Source of the DNA: Skermania sp. ID1734
Lineage (GTDB): Bacteria > Actinomycetota > Actinomycetes > Mycobacteriales > Mycobacteriaceae
DNA length: 64,000 nt
Assembly (NCBI RefSeq): GCF_007489285.1
Contig: NZ_VLIY01000008.1
Location: forward strand, 124,001-188,000
Direction: 5' to 3'
Both the position numbers and the translations under genes were made by a program. The notes under the pieces were generated by a model. That model made no database searches. It worked only from the letters and a program-made list of their open reading frames with translations, and was not told the origin of the DNA. Positions within the stretch are counted from its first letter, which is position 1; each line of letters starts with the position of its first letter. Below, in pieces: positions 49,554 through 57,571 of the stretch.

Positions 49554-50434
49554 TTGAAGATCACGGTCTTACGACCGTGCACGAGCACTCGATCCTCGAG
49601 GTGCCAGCGTAAGCCCCTCGATAGCACCAGCTTCTCGATGTCGCGTCCGCGGCGAACCATGTCGCGCACGTCGTCGCTGTGATCGACCCGGATGACGTCC
49701 TGCTCGATGATCGGCCCGGCGTCGAGTTCGGCGGTCACGTAGTGACAGGTCGCGCCGATCAGCTTCACGCCGCGCGCATGCGCCTGGTGATAGGGCTTGG
49801 CGCCGACGAACGACGGCAAGAAGCTGTGGTGAATATTGAGCACCCGACCGGACCAGTGCTCACATAATTCCGGCGGCAGAATCTGCATGAACCGGGCTAG
49901 CACCACGGCGTGCGGACGGTGCACGTCGACGAGTTTCCGCACCTCTTCGAACGCCGGTCCGCGCTCGGCCGGGTCGGCAGGAAACTGCACCAGGTGGAAC
50001 GGCACGTGATGCGCCTCGGCGACCGAGCCGAGATCGGGGTGATTACCGATGACCGCTTCGATACTGGCCGGCAGTTCGCCGTCCGCGGACCGGCCCAGCA
50101 GATCGTGCAGGCAGTGCCCCTCCTTGCTGACCAGCAGCACCACTCGCTTGCGCTCGCCGGTGTCGTGCAGCGACCAATCCGTTTCCGGCCCCAGGGCATC
50201 GGCCACCGCGGCGAAGCGGGCACGGAGTTCATCGGCGCCGATGGTCAGGGATGACGCCCGGATCGCCTGCCGGGTGAAGAACCAGCCGGTGCCTTCGTCG
50301 CTGTGGTAGCCCGCTTCCACGATCCAGCCGCCGAGGTCGGCGATGAACGAGCTGATCCGGGCCACGACACCGGTTTGGTCGCGGCAGCCGAGGGTCAGGA
50401 CGAAGCGCCGGTCAGGCTGCGTGGGTGCGGTCAC
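49550..50434 (-). CDS. purU: formyltetrahydrofolate deformylase
   Basis: 294 residues: an N-terminal ACT domain ([33 protein letters not shown]) and a C-terminal formyltransferase-type domain with [11 protein letters not shown] (catalytic Asn-His) and [16 protein letters not shown] (catalytic Asp). The enzyme hydrolyses 10-formyl-THF to THF and formate, balancing one-carbon pools for purine synthesis. The order (ACT plus hydrolase) and length fit PurU rather than PurN. It diverges from deoC by 29 bases and its 3' end overlaps the hydrolase gene. Confidence 0.95.
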   Translation of the reverse strand: MTAPTQPDRRFVLTLGCRDQTGVVARISSFIADLGGWIVEAGYHSDEGTGWFFTRQAIRASSLTIGADELRARFAAVADALGPETDWSLHDTGERKRVVLLVSKEGHCLHDLLGRSADGELPASIEAVIGNHPDLGSVAEAHHVPFHLVQFPADPAERGPAFEEVRKLVDVHRPHAVVLARFMQILPPELCEHWSGRVLNIHHSFLPSFVGAKPYHQAHARGVKLIGATCHYVTAELDAGPIIEQDVIRVDHSDDVRDMVRRGRDIEKLVLSRGLRWHLEDRVLVHGRKTVIFN

Positions 50435-50450
50435 CCGAAAAGGCTACGCG

Positions 50451-50456
50451 TAAGGT
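50451..50456 (+). promoter_or_regulatory. -10 TAAGGT of leaderless deoC
   Basis: TAAGGT (50451-50456), seven bases to GTG 50464. It can equally be read as a weak AAGG ribosome binding site. Confidence 0.4.
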
Positions 50457-50463
50457 TCCCGCC

Positions 50464-51126
50464 GTGCCGCTCACTTACGACCGGGCCACCGTGGCCAAGC
50501 TCATCGATCACACGCTCCTCAAACCGGAGGCCACCGCCGAAGATGTGCAGGCACTCGTGGACGAGGCCACCGAACTCGGCGTGTATGCCGTCTGCGTGTC
50601 GCCCGCCATGCTGCCGGTTCACGCCGACGGACTCGTGATCGCGACGGTCGCCGGATTCCCGTCGGGGAAGCACCATTCGCTGGTCAAAGGCGCCGAGGCC
50701 AGGCTCGCGGTGGAGCAGGGCGCCCGGGAGGTCGACATGGTGATCGACATCGGTGCGGCCGTTGCCGGCGACTACAACGCCGTGCTTGCCGACATTCTGA
50801 CCGTGCGCGAGGCGGTGGGTCGCGATGTGGTGCTGAAGGTCATCATCGAATCGGCGGCGCTGAGCGACGAGGCGATCGTGGGGTGTTGCCGCGCCGCCGC
50901 CCGCGCGGGCGCAGATTTTGTGAAGACGTCCACCGGTTTTCACCCCGCGGGCGGAGCCACCGTGGCGGCGGTGCGACTCATGGCCGACACGGTGGGTGGC
51001 CGCCTCGGGGTGAAAGCAAGCGGCGGCATTCGGACGGCCGAGCAGGCGATCGCTTTGCTCGAGGCCGGTGCGACGCGGCTCGGGCTCAGTGGCAGCCGGG
51101 CGGTGCTGGATGGGCTGGAAGACTGA
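50464..51126 (+). CDS. deoC: deoxyribose-phosphate aldolase
   Basis: 220 residues, TIM-barrel class I aldolase cleaving 2-deoxyribose-5-phosphate to glyceraldehyde-3-phosphate and acetaldehyde. The active-site Lys is K154 in [13 protein letters not shown] (Schiff base), with K184 in [10 protein letters not shown] and D91 in EVDMVIDIG completing the set. [11 protein letters not shown] is the usual opening. Conserved position after hbhA-DUF2516 and before DUF2993 in M. tuberculosis as Rv0478. GTG at 50464 is the start by alignment of the first helix. Confidence 0.95.
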   Translation: MPLTYDRATVAKLIDHTLLKPEATAEDVQALVDEATELGVYAVCVSPAMLPVHADGLVIATVAGFPSGKHHSLVKGAEARLAVEQGAREVDMVIDIGAAVAGDYNAVLADILTVREAVGRDVVLKVIIESAALSDEAIVGCCRAAARAGADFVKTSTGFHPAGGATVAAVRLMADTVGGRLGVKASGGIRTAEQAIALLEAGATRLGLSGSRAVLDGLED

Positions 51127-51130
51127 CGGT

Positions 51131-51487
51131 TCAGTCGAGCGTGACGCGGACTTTCACCCCGCCCTTTCCGTCCTCGATGGCCTGGCCTTGACCGGTGTAT
51201 TCGACGCCGCGGATGCGAATGCGAACCGGCGCGGGGGTGCGCAGATTCCGCCACCACTGCTTGCGTTCGGGCCATTCGATCCCGATCTGTACCTCATTGC
51301 CGGTCCGGACATAGCCCACGGGAAATGCGTACTCGCGGCCGGTCTTTCGGCCGGTCACGGTCAGCGTCGCCATCTGCCCGCTGGCCACGAAGTGCAACGG
51401 TGAGGCAAGGATTCCGCTCAGCAGCGGGTTCACCGTGCGGTTGACGACGGCGAAGATCGCACGATCGACTGAGCCCTGGGTGGTCAT
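51131..51487 (-). CDS. deazaflavin-dependent nitroreductase-like (DUF385)
   Basis: 118 residues of the DUF385/Ddn-like group (split-barrel flavin-binding proteins that often use F420): NRTVNPLLSGILASPLHFVASGQMATLTVTGRKTGREYAFPVGYVRTGNEVQIG, and KQWWRNLRTPAPVRIRIRG, are typical; the SGQ and GRKTG are the core motif. Reaction unknown. GGAGGAC lies six bases before the ATG at 51487. Start overlaps the DUF2993 stop by ATGA; it converges with deoC after five bases. Confidence 0.82.
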   Translation of the reverse strand: MTTQGSVDRAIFAVVNRTVNPLLSGILASPLHFVASGQMATLTVTGRKTGREYAFPVGYVRTGNEVQIGIEWPERKQWWRNLRTPAPVRIRIRGVEYTGQGQAIEDGKGGVKVRVTLD

Positions 51488-52260
51488 ACAAGTCCTCCGC
51501 ACTGCGAGTTCTGGTCGGCGCGCGGCAAGGTGTACTGCCCGCCCGCCAAGGTCATCTCGATCCCGTTGTCGGTCACCTGGAACGTCTTCGGCGTCATGCC
51601 CAGCGGGTAGCTCTGCAGGCTTTCGCTCATCACCTTGACGATGCCGTCGACCAGGTCGGTGGGGATGCCGAGACCGAGGATCTCGGCGTTCACGGTGTCA
51701 ACGGCGATGGTGCCGTCGCTGATGTGCGGGTGCACGGTGAGCTTGGCCAACCCGGCCGGCCCGATGTCGAACTCCAGCGTGCCGTCGGAGGCATTGGAGT
51801 GCACCGCGGACACCAGCGCGCCGAACGACTGGTCCTGCAGTGTCGACTGGATGCCGTCGGTTGACCACTTCACGTCCGCGCTCGAGCTGCCGATGGTCCC
51901 GGAACTGTCGGCCGAGTTTTGCAGCTGAATGTCGTTGATCCGCGCGTGCACATGCATGTCCTTGGCTGGGCCGAAGGCGCTGTCATCGCTGTCGACGGTG
52001 ATGTACGGGACGTCCTTGTCCAGCATTTGCACCAACATCGGCTTGGGGCTCAGTCCGATGTCGACGTTGGTGCCGAGCTCATTGCGGAATTGCTGGCTCA
52101 TGCAGCTCTTTACGGTGTGCCGGGCGTAAAACTCGCCGCCCACAAGCGCGACGACGAGTGCCGCGACGATCACTCCGGCGGTGATGAGGACCCAGTGCCG
52201 GCGGCGCAGCGGCGGCTTTGACGGGGGCGCGGTGCTGGTGGCAGTCGTTGATGGGGCCAT
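51484..52260 (-). CDS. DUF2993 membrane-anchored protein (LmeA-like)
   Basis: 258 residues. A Pro/Thr/Ser-rich cytoplasmic start is followed by one TM helix (WVLITAGVIVAALVVALVGGEFYA), then an external DUF2993 domain: SCMSQQFRNELGTNVDIGLSPKPMLVQMLDKDVPYITVDSDDS, a lipid-binding-like sheet. DUF2993 includes LmeA, which controls lipomannan chain length in mycobacteria. The position after deoC matches Rv0479c. The ATG at 52260 was chosen over the 5'-extended form. Coupled to the DUF385 gene. Exact role here is inferred. Confidence 0.85.
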   Translation of the reverse strand: MAPSTTATSTAPPSKPPLRRRHWVLITAGVIVAALVVALVGGEFYARHTVKSCMSQQFRNELGTNVDIGLSPKPMLVQMLDKDVPYITVDSDDSAFGPAKDMHVHARINDIQLQNSADSSGTIGSSSADVKWSTDGIQSTLQDQSFGALVSAVHSNASDGTLEFDIGPAGLAKLTVHPHISDGTIAVDTVNAEILGLGIPTDLVDGIVKVMSESLQSYPLGMTPKTFQVTDNGIEMTLAGGQYTLPRADQNSQCGGLV

Positions 52261-52365
52261 GCTCGACGATTCTTCCCGATATTTATTAACGGTCTCTGTG
52301 ATTTCTCCTGCGCGGATGGTGAAGGTACGTACGCGAATTTCGTGCGCCCGGCCCTGCACCGGCGG

Positions 52366-52371
52366 TAGCGT
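52366..52371 (+). promoter_or_regulatory. -10 TAGCGT, leaderless start
   Basis: TAGCGT (52366-52371), then six bases to ATG 52378. Same spacing as the -10s before the genes at 57572 and 61514. Confidence 0.6.
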
Positions 52372-52377
52372 TCGACC

Positions 52378-52980
52378 ATGACGGGCATCATCGATGCCTC
52401 ATCGGCAGCCCCATCGTGGTCGGCGGTCATGCAGACCGCCGCCGATCAGGGCGGATACGTCACGGCCGGGCAAATTCTGCGCTGCGGTGTCGGGGCCCGT
52501 GAGTTCGCCGACGCGATCGCCGCCGGACGGTTGATCCGGATTCGCCGCGACTTGCTGCGCGTGCCGAGCGGACGGATCAGCAGGTTCGACGACCTCGCCC
52601 AGTGTTGCGCCTGGTTCGAGGGCGCAGCCACGGTCTCGCACCACACCGCTGCGGAATTGCACGGCATGGGCCGGTTGCATCCGGCGTACACGCACATCTG
52701 CGTCGGCGCGATGACTCGTCCGCCGGTCCCGCGCGTCGCGGTGCACCGGCGGTTCGTTCAGCCCGGGGAGGTGGGGGTCGCGGACGGGTTTCGGGTGACC
52801 ACGCCGGCGCGCACCGTCGTCGACCTGGCCGCTGTGGGCGTGGGTCAACTCGCGCTCAACGAGGTGGTCGCCGACGGGATGGCCATCGGCAGGCTCGCCG
52901 TTGCAGAGGTTTTGGCGGCGGTTCGAACCAGCCCGCGGACCGTGATCGAGCGGGTGGAGCGGGCACTGTCGGCGTGTTAG
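52378..52980 (+). CDS. AbiEi-like antitoxin-domain protein, no toxin partner
   Basis: 200 residues. N-terminal winged-helix part typical of AbiEi (SWSAVMQTAADQGGYVTAGQILRCGVGAREFADAIAAGRLIRIRRDLLRVP), then ATVSHHTAAELHGMGRLHPAYTHICVG and TTPARTVVDLAAVGVGQLALNEVVADGM. Many actinobacterial relatives carry a C-terminal endonuclease-like (DUF559) domain; here the protein ends without it. No AbiEii-type nucleotidyltransferase follows, so a functional type IV toxin-antitoxin pair is not supported. More probably a solitary regulator. Message predicted leaderless. Confidence 0.75.
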   Translation: MTGIIDASSAAPSWSAVMQTAADQGGYVTAGQILRCGVGAREFADAIAAGRLIRIRRDLLRVPSGRISRFDDLAQCCAWFEGAATVSHHTAAELHGMGRLHPAYTHICVGAMTRPPVPRVAVHRRFVQPGEVGVADGFRVTTPARTVVDLAAVGVGQLALNEVVADGMAIGRLAVAEVLAAVRTSPRTVIERVERALSAC

Positions 52981-53012
52981 TGCCTCCTTCGCGGGGCGCG
53001 GTGCCAGCGGAT

Positions 53013-53018
53013 TAGGGT
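53013..53018 (+). promoter_or_regulatory. -10 TAGGGT, leaderless start
   Basis: TAGGGT (53013-53018), then six bases to ATG 53025. Confidence 0.55.
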
Positions 53019-53024
53019 TCTGAC

Positions 53025-54497
53025 ATGCCCGTCGCAAAGGACCAGCTCGTCGGCATCGCGTTGCCCGAGTGTGGGGGTGCTCGCAGCAGCTCGGAATTCG
53101 GCCGCGCGGTTCTCGCTGATGCGGTGCGCAGCCATGACTCCGACCTGGCTCAGGTGATCGAGAGCTCGCCGACATGGCACGCGTCCTATCCGGCGGCGTT
53201 TCGCTCGATGACGGCGCTGAGCGCAACCGCAGCCGAGACCGGCTTCGGCATCGCAGCGGACGGGCTCGCCTCGACTCGGGCGCTGTTGCGCGTGGCGTAC
53301 GGCAAGTCGGAGGCGAGTGTCGCTGGCGCCGCATGGCGGGATCTTGGGGCGGATCTCGCGACCGAATCGGTGCACGGGTCCAGCAGCGCACAGTGCGTGC
53401 TGGAGGTGCCGTTCTCCGGCAGCGTGTTGTCGGGCCAGGCGCTGCGCGATCAGTTGCACCGCTGGCGTGACGACGGCATTGTCGAGCCCGGATTCGCGGC
53501 GGCGATCGAGCGGGTGATCGACAATCCGGACTGGCTGTCGATGCCTGGGTGCCAGGTCGTCGTCATCGGTGCGGGCGCGGAACTTGGCCCGTATGAGCCT
53601 TTTACTCGTTGGGGCGCAACGGTTTTGGCCGTCGATTTGCCGGGTGCGGATCGTTGGGGTCAGTTGCTCCAGACCGCGCGGACCGGAGCAGGAAGCGTGC
53701 GGTATCCACTCGGGCCGTGGGGTTCTGGGCTCGATGTGTCACAGCACTTCCCGCAATTGCGGCGGTGGATTCTGACCAACACCAGCGAGCGGTCCAAGGT
53801 GGTGTTCGGGACGTATGCCCGGGCCAGCGGGGTCGCGCAGGTCGAGTTGGCGGCGGCGGTGGATCTGGTTGCCGAGGATCTGCTCAGCCTGGAAAACGTC
53901 ACGCTCGCCTACCTTGCATCGCCGCTCGACTGCTATGCCGTGGGGGCGGAGGTCGTGGCTGCGGCACGCGAGCGGTGGCGGGAGCGCGGTCGTCGCGCCG
54001 TCATCCAGGACATGCTGCGGATTGCGTCGCGGTCGGCGCTGTTCCGGCCGAACTACGCTTTCGAAGTCGTCGATGCCAACGGAAACCATTGGGGGTTGGC
54101 CGACGCGCTGCTGCCGCTGCAGGGCGCAAACCACGCGTTGGCCCGGCGGCTGCAGCGGTGGCGTGCTCAGACGGCCGCGGCCGAAGGACGCTCCGTGTCC
54201 TACAACATTGCCCCGCTGTCGTGGACGCAATCGGTCCGCGATCACCGGGTTCTCGCCGGCGCCTTGCACGGTGCGGGCGCGTTCGGTGTCGAGGTGTTCG
54301 AGGCGGAGACGGCGCGGGTGCTGATGGCAGCGAAGTTAGTCAGCGACGTCTTTGCGCCTGAGGGCCCTAGCGCCAATCCAGAGACGACGTTTTATCGCGG
54401 CGCCGCGCACGGCGGGCTGTGGCGGCAGCCGTTCGAGCCGAAGTCGGTACTGGGGCTGGCCGCCGCTGCGGGGTATCCGCGTGCGGTGTTCGGTTAG
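53025..54497 (+). CDS. protein of unknown function with Rossmann-like region
   Basis: 490 residues, soluble, mostly alpha/beta. A central segment at about 175-205 (GCQVVVIGAGAELGPYEPFTRWGATVLAVDLPGADRW) looks like a Rossmann nucleotide-binding turn (GAGAELG, followed by acidic VDLP). The first half is Ser/Ala/Gly rich (SSPTWHASYPAAFRSMTAL), and the C-terminal half contains ANHALARRLQRWRAQTAAAEGRSVSYNIAPLSWTQSVRDHRVL and a Phe/Glu-rich end. I do not recognise a named family. It has a solo promoter-like -10 and ends at a strong palindrome. A dehydrogenase or nucleotide-sugar-type activity is possible but unproven. Confidence 0.65.
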   Translation: MPVAKDQLVGIALPECGGARSSSEFGRAVLADAVRSHDSDLAQVIESSPTWHASYPAAFRSMTALSATAAETGFGIAADGLASTRALLRVAYGKSEASVAGAAWRDLGADLATESVHGSSSAQCVLEVPFSGSVLSGQALRDQLHRWRDDGIVEPGFAAAIERVIDNPDWLSMPGCQVVVIGAGAELGPYEPFTRWGATVLAVDLPGADRWGQLLQTARTGAGSVRYPLGPWGSGLDVSQHFPQLRRWILTNTSERSKVVFGTYARASGVAQVELAAAVDLVAEDLLSLENVTLAYLASPLDCYAVGAEVVAAARERWRERGRRAVIQDMLRIASRSALFRPNYAFEVVDANGNHWGLADALLPLQGANHALARRLQRWRAQTAAAEGRSVSYNIAPLSWTQSVRDHRVLAGALHGAGAFGVEVFEAETARVLMAAKLVSDVFAPEGPSANPETTFYRGAAHGGLWRQPFEPKSVLGLAAAAGYPRAVFG

Positions 54498-54527
54498 TCG
54501 GCTGGTCGGTACCCATCACCCCCCAAC

Positions 54528-54579
54528 CCCCCTGTGCGTGTTTTTTCACCGCCCGCGGTGAAAAAACACGCACAGGGGG
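54528..54579. terminator. 24-bp perfect palindrome between convergent genes
   Basis: The arms 54528-54551 and 54556-54579 are exact reverse complements over 24 bases, centred on CCCG. They include T6 on one side and A6 on the other, so transcription in both directions ends in a U-rich stem. It separates the convergent 53025 and 54591 genes. Confidence 0.8.
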
Positions 54580-54590
54580 TCCCGTCAGGG

Positions 54591-55355
54591 TCAGGGTGCG
54601 ACGAGCTCCCACGGCACGGTCAGCACGCAGTCGCGTATTCGCCGGCGCGGCAGATCGACCGGAATGCCCTGCGCATGCAGGGCGGTCAACGTTTCCCGCC
54701 AGCGGGCGCGCGGGCCGAAGGCAGTGTGTCCGGCGCTGGCGAGCCACGCCCGGTCGACGGCGGCCAGCAGCGCGTGAATGGCTTCGCCGGCGACATTGCG
54801 GTGGATCAGCGCCTTCGGTAGCCGCTGCGCGACGTCGGAGGGCAACTCGACGGAAAACGGATCCCACGCCAGCGTCAGCGACACCGGTCCCGACTTGTCG
54901 AGCAGGATCCACGAGCAGTGCCTGCCGAGTTCGCCGCAGGTCCCTTCGATGATCAACCCATCGGGATGCAGGGCGGACTGCATCGCTGCCCACGCTGCAG
55001 CCACCTCCGATTCCGGATACTGACGCAGCACGTTGAACGCTCGGACCAGCGTCGGTCGCAGGCCTGCCAATTCGAATCCGCCCAGCCCGAACGTGACTCC
55101 GTTACGCGGCGGCGCCAACCGCTCCGGATCGATCTCGAGCCCCACCACACGCACGTCCCGACGGACGCGACGTAGCCGATGGGCCAACTCGAAGGTGGTC
55201 ACCGGATGCGCGCCGTAGCCGAGATCGACCACCAGCGGATCGGCCGCGAACTCCAAAGTCTTGCGCACCCGCGGGTGGTGAATCAGCCAGCGATCGCTGC
55301 GGCGCAACCGGTTGACGCCCGTGGTGCCGCGGGTGATCGTCCCGTAGGGCCGCAT
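54591..55355 (-). CDS. class I SAM-dependent methyltransferase
   Basis: 254 residues. A Rossmann methyltransferase: PLVVDLGYGAHPVTTFELAHRLRR (motif I, D-L-G-Y-G-A), VVGLEIDPERLA (acidic end of beta 2), and a conserved ALHPDGLIIEGTCGELGR loop. It starts MRPYGTITRGTTGVNRLRRSDRWLIHHP. Substrate unknown; relatives of this kind sit near cell-wall genes in mycobacteria. It is placed before the two DUF2505 genes, reading the same way, in the Rv0480c-like position though the gene is not related to the amidohydrolase Rv0480c. The -10 TAACGT with N6 before the ATG makes it leaderless. Confidence 0.78.
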   Translation of the reverse strand: MRPYGTITRGTTGVNRLRRSDRWLIHHPRVRKTLEFAADPLVVDLGYGAHPVTTFELAHRLRRVRRDVRVVGLEIDPERLAPPRNGVTFGLGGFELAGLRPTLVRAFNVLRQYPESEVAAAWAAMQSALHPDGLIIEGTCGELGRHCSWILLDKSGPVSLTLAWDPFSVELPSDVAQRLPKALIHRNVAGEAIHALLAAVDRAWLASAGHTAFGPRARWRETLTALHAQGIPVDLPRRRIRDCVLTVPWELVAP

Positions 55356-55361
55356 TCCGGC

Positions 55362-55367
55362 ACGTTA
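55362..55367 (-). promoter_or_regulatory. -10 TAACGT, leaderless start
   Basis: On the minus strand TAACGT (55367-55362), six bases before ATG 55355. Confidence 0.55.
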
Positions 55368-55877
55368 GACCGGGTAATGCTGGTCGAGCCAGGTTTGGGT
55401 GATTTCCGCCTCGGCGCGGAACAGGTCGATCAGGTTGACCAGCATCAGCTGCTCGAGCTTGGGCCCGACCATCGGGATGTAGACCTTCGCCTCCGATGAT
55501 GTGCGCAGCGTGCAGCCGAGCTCGGTCGGAAACAGCCGCATGGTGCCGGTGAGGCTACCGGGACCAGCGGGAATCGACGCCTCGTACTTGCCGGTGACCT
55601 CCTCGCCGAAGGCCGAATAGCTTTCCTTGCGGGTGATCACCATGTCCTTGCGCATGACCGCTTGCGCGATTTCCGGCAGCTCGGAGCGAGGCAAGATGTG
55701 GTGCAGCACCAGTTCGATACCGGAGTCGTCGACCGAGAAACTCTCGACGTGATTGGGGGAGTACTGCCGCATTTCCTCTACGCGCGCTTCCCAATAGTCG
55801 CGGTCGCACAGCGCGGAGTACACCTGCTTGGTGGTGTGACAGTTGTAGCGCGCGGAATAGTCGATGCGGCGGGCCAT
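55365..55877 (-). CDS. DUF2505 protein (copy 1, Rv0481c-like)
   Basis: 170 residues, DUF2505: RRIDYSARYNCHTTKQVYSALCDRDYWEARVEEM at the start, then VDDSGIELVLHHILPRSELPEIAQAVMRKDMVITRKESY, and a C-terminal PMVGPKLEQLMLVNLIDLFRAEAEITQTWL helix. The fold is START-like, a lipid- or aromatic-binding cavity. M. tuberculosis Rv0481c is a single copy at this place; here a second copy follows upstream. Function unknown. Predicted leaderless with TAGCCT eight bases before the ATG. Confidence 0.85.
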   Translation of the reverse strand: MARRIDYSARYNCHTTKQVYSALCDRDYWEARVEEMRQYSPNHVESFSVDDSGIELVLHHILPRSELPEIAQAVMRKDMVITRKESYSAFGEEVTGKYEASIPAGPGSLTGTMRLFPTELGCTLRTSSEAKVYIPMVGPKLEQLMLVNLIDLFRAEAEITQTWLDQHYPV

Positions 55878-55885
55878 GCTTGCAA

Positions 55886-55891
55886 AGGCTA
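55886..55891 (-). promoter_or_regulatory. -10 TAGCCT, leaderless start
   Basis: On the minus strand TAGCCT (55891-55886), eight bases before ATG 55877, the same as at the polycysteine leader. Confidence 0.5.
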
Positions 55892-55892
55892 C

Positions 55893-56393
55893 CTATCGAT
55901 GGGCGGCAAGCCATTCCCGGGTGAACTCGTCCTCTTTTTCCAGCAGCCGCTGCAACTGCCCGGCCGCCGCGCTGGCAATCTTGTTGCCGATCAGTGGCAC
56001 TCGCACATCGACAGCACCGTCGACGCGGAAAGTGCAGTGCTCGCCATCGGGTTCGAGATACAGATCGCCCCCCAGCGTGGCCGGCGCACCCTCGACCTTT
56101 GCGGAGAAACTGCCGTGCGCGCGGCCGTCCTGCAGCGGCCCCCAGGTCTCCGTGCGGCTGATCAGCAGGTCGCCGCGACGGACCGCGGCAACGAAGCTCG
56201 GCAGCTTCTCGGCCGCGATTCCTTGAGTCATCTCGATGATGACCGTGTCACCGTCGGCGCGCAGCGACACGAGATCGGCCTGCGGACCACCGACAGCCGC
56301 AAGCCTGTCGCGCCAATATTGTTCGCCACAAAATGCGGCGTGGGTGACCTCGACAGATGCGGGCAAGCCGATGGAGTGCACGATTGCTGCCAT
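55893..56393 (-). CDS. DUF2505 protein (copy 2)
   Basis: 166 residues, a second DUF2505/START-like protein ([93 protein letters not shown]). It is clearly paralogous to copy 1 but diverged in sequence. The ATG at 56393 is divergent from murB and shares an overlapping promoter region. It lies 15 bases upstream of copy 1, in the same direction. Role unknown. Confidence 0.85.
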   Translation of the reverse strand: MAAIVHSIGLPASVEVTHAAFCGEQYWRDRLAAVGGPQADLVSLRADGDTVIIEMTQGIAAEKLPSFVAAVRRGDLLISRTETWGPLQDGRAHGSFSAKVEGAPATLGGDLYLEPDGEHCTFRVDGAVDVRVPLIGNKIASAAAGQLQRLLEKEDEFTREWLAAHR

Positions 56394-56400
56394 GAAGGGC

Positions 56401-56410
56401 ACGCTACCGT
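56401..56410. promoter_or_regulatory. overlapping bidirectional -10 elements
   Basis: Plus strand TACCGT (56405-56410), eight bases to GTG 56419 of murB. Minus strand TAGCGT (56406-56401), seven bases to ATG 56393. The two -10s share two base pairs, so only one RNA polymerase can open the site at a time. Confidence 0.55.
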
Positions 56411-56418
56411 TTGCTGCT

Positions 56419-57495
56419 GTGTCGAAGCCACGTTTGCGGAGCCTGCTCGAAGATGCGGGCGCGCAGCTGAGAGAGCAGGTGCCGCTGGCAAGCCTCACGA
56501 CGTTGCGCGTGGGCGGGCCGGCCCGCGTGGTCGCCGATTGCGGAACCACTTCCGCGCTCGTGGCGACCGTCCGCTTGCTCGACGATGCGCAGATCCCGAC
56601 GTTGGTCGTCGCCGGTGGCTCCAATCTGTTGATCGGCGATGCGGGGTTCGAGGGAGTAGTCGTCCGGGTCGCCACCACCGATGTCGACATTGACGGAACC
56701 CGGGTCCGCGCCGACGCCGGTGCGGTGTGGGACGGCTTGGTCGAGCGGACGATCGAGCGTGGTCTCGGTGGCCTGGAGTGCCTGTCGGGGATTCCCGGTT
56801 CGACGGGTGCCACGCCGGTGCAGAATGTCGGCGCCTACGGCGTCGAGGTGTCTTCGGTGCTGCGCGGTGTCCAACTGCTCGACCGCCGCAGCGGAATGGT
56901 GGTGGACGCCGCGCCTGCCGAGTTGGGTCTGGGGTATCGCACCAGCGTGCTCAAACACTCCGATGCCGCGCTGGTCCTGTCGGTAGAGTTCGAACTCTTC
57001 GACGACGGACTTAGCGCGCCGTTGCGCTATCGGGAACTGGCCGACGCATTGTCCGCGGAACCGGGGGAGCGCCGCGATCCGGCGAAGGTCCGCGACGCGG
57101 TGCTCGGGTTACGTCGCGGTAAGGGCATGGTGCTCGATCCGGCCGACAACGACACCTGGAGTGCCGGCTCGTTCTTCACCAACCCGGTAGTTGCTGCAGA
57201 TGTTGCCGAACGCGTCGCTGCATCGGTGGCGACGCCGATGCCGCAGTACCCGGCGGAGCAGGGAGTGAAGCTCTCGGCGGGCTGGCTTATCGAGCGGGCC
57301 GGATTCGCCAAGGGCTATCCCGGTCCGGACGCGCCGGCGCGGCTGTCGACCAAACACACCTTGGCCCTGACCAACCGCGGTTCGGCGTCCACGGCTGACC
57401 TGGTGGAACTCGCGCGGATCGTGCGTGCCGGGGTCGAGGACAGGTTCGGTGTGCGACTCGAGCCCGAACCGGTGCTGGTGGGCGTTACGCTCTGA
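56419..57495 (+). CDS. murB: UDP-N-acetylenolpyruvoylglucosamine reductase
   Basis: 358 residues. FAD-dependent reductase reducing UDP-GlcNAc-enolpyruvate to UDP-MurNAc with NADPH in peptidoglycan synthesis. [11 protein letters not shown] and [15 protein letters not shown] bind [30 protein letters not shown] is the core; SAGSFFTNP holds the catalytic serine and [17 protein letters not shown] the C-terminal set. Type I fold. GTG 56419 is preferred over ATG 56392 because the latter overlaps the divergent gene's start codon, and the family does not need the extension. Position matches Rv0482. Confidence 0.95.
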   Translation: MSKPRLRSLLEDAGAQLREQVPLASLTTLRVGGPARVVADCGTTSALVATVRLLDDAQIPTLVVAGGSNLLIGDAGFEGVVVRVATTDVDIDGTRVRADAGAVWDGLVERTIERGLGGLECLSGIPGSTGATPVQNVGAYGVEVSSVLRGVQLLDRRSGMVVDAAPAELGLGYRTSVLKHSDAALVLSVEFELFDDGLSAPLRYRELADALSAEPGERRDPAKVRDAVLGLRRGKGMVLDPADNDTWSAGSFFTNPVVAADVAERVAASVATPMPQYPAEQGVKLSAGWLIERAGFAKGYPGPDAPARLSTKHTLALTNRGSASTADLVELARIVRAGVEDRFGVRLEPEPVLVGVTL

Positions 57496-57509
57496 GAAGT
57501 GTTGTGATC

Positions 57510-57528
57510 GCTACACGGTAGCTGTAGC
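57510..57528. repeat. GCTACA-N7-TGTAGC dyad before the transpeptidase gene
   Basis: GCTACA (57510-57515), seven bases, TGTAGC (57523-57528). Possibly an operator near the promoter of the L,D-transpeptidase gene, or part of the murB trailer. Confidence 0.4.
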
Positions 57529-57559
57529 GCACGCCACTGCGGCAAGTGCTTGCTGCAGC

Positions 57560-57565
57560 TAGCGT
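57560..57565 (+). promoter_or_regulatory. -10 TAGCGT, leaderless start
   Basis: TAGCGT (57560-57565), six bases to ATG 57572. Confidence 0.55.
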
Positions 57566-57571
57566 TGCGGC

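Noticed and set aside
52378-54497. type IV toxin-antitoxin system
   Set aside because: The AbiEi-like protein has no AbiEii nucleotidyltransferase next to it; the following gene has a different fold pattern.
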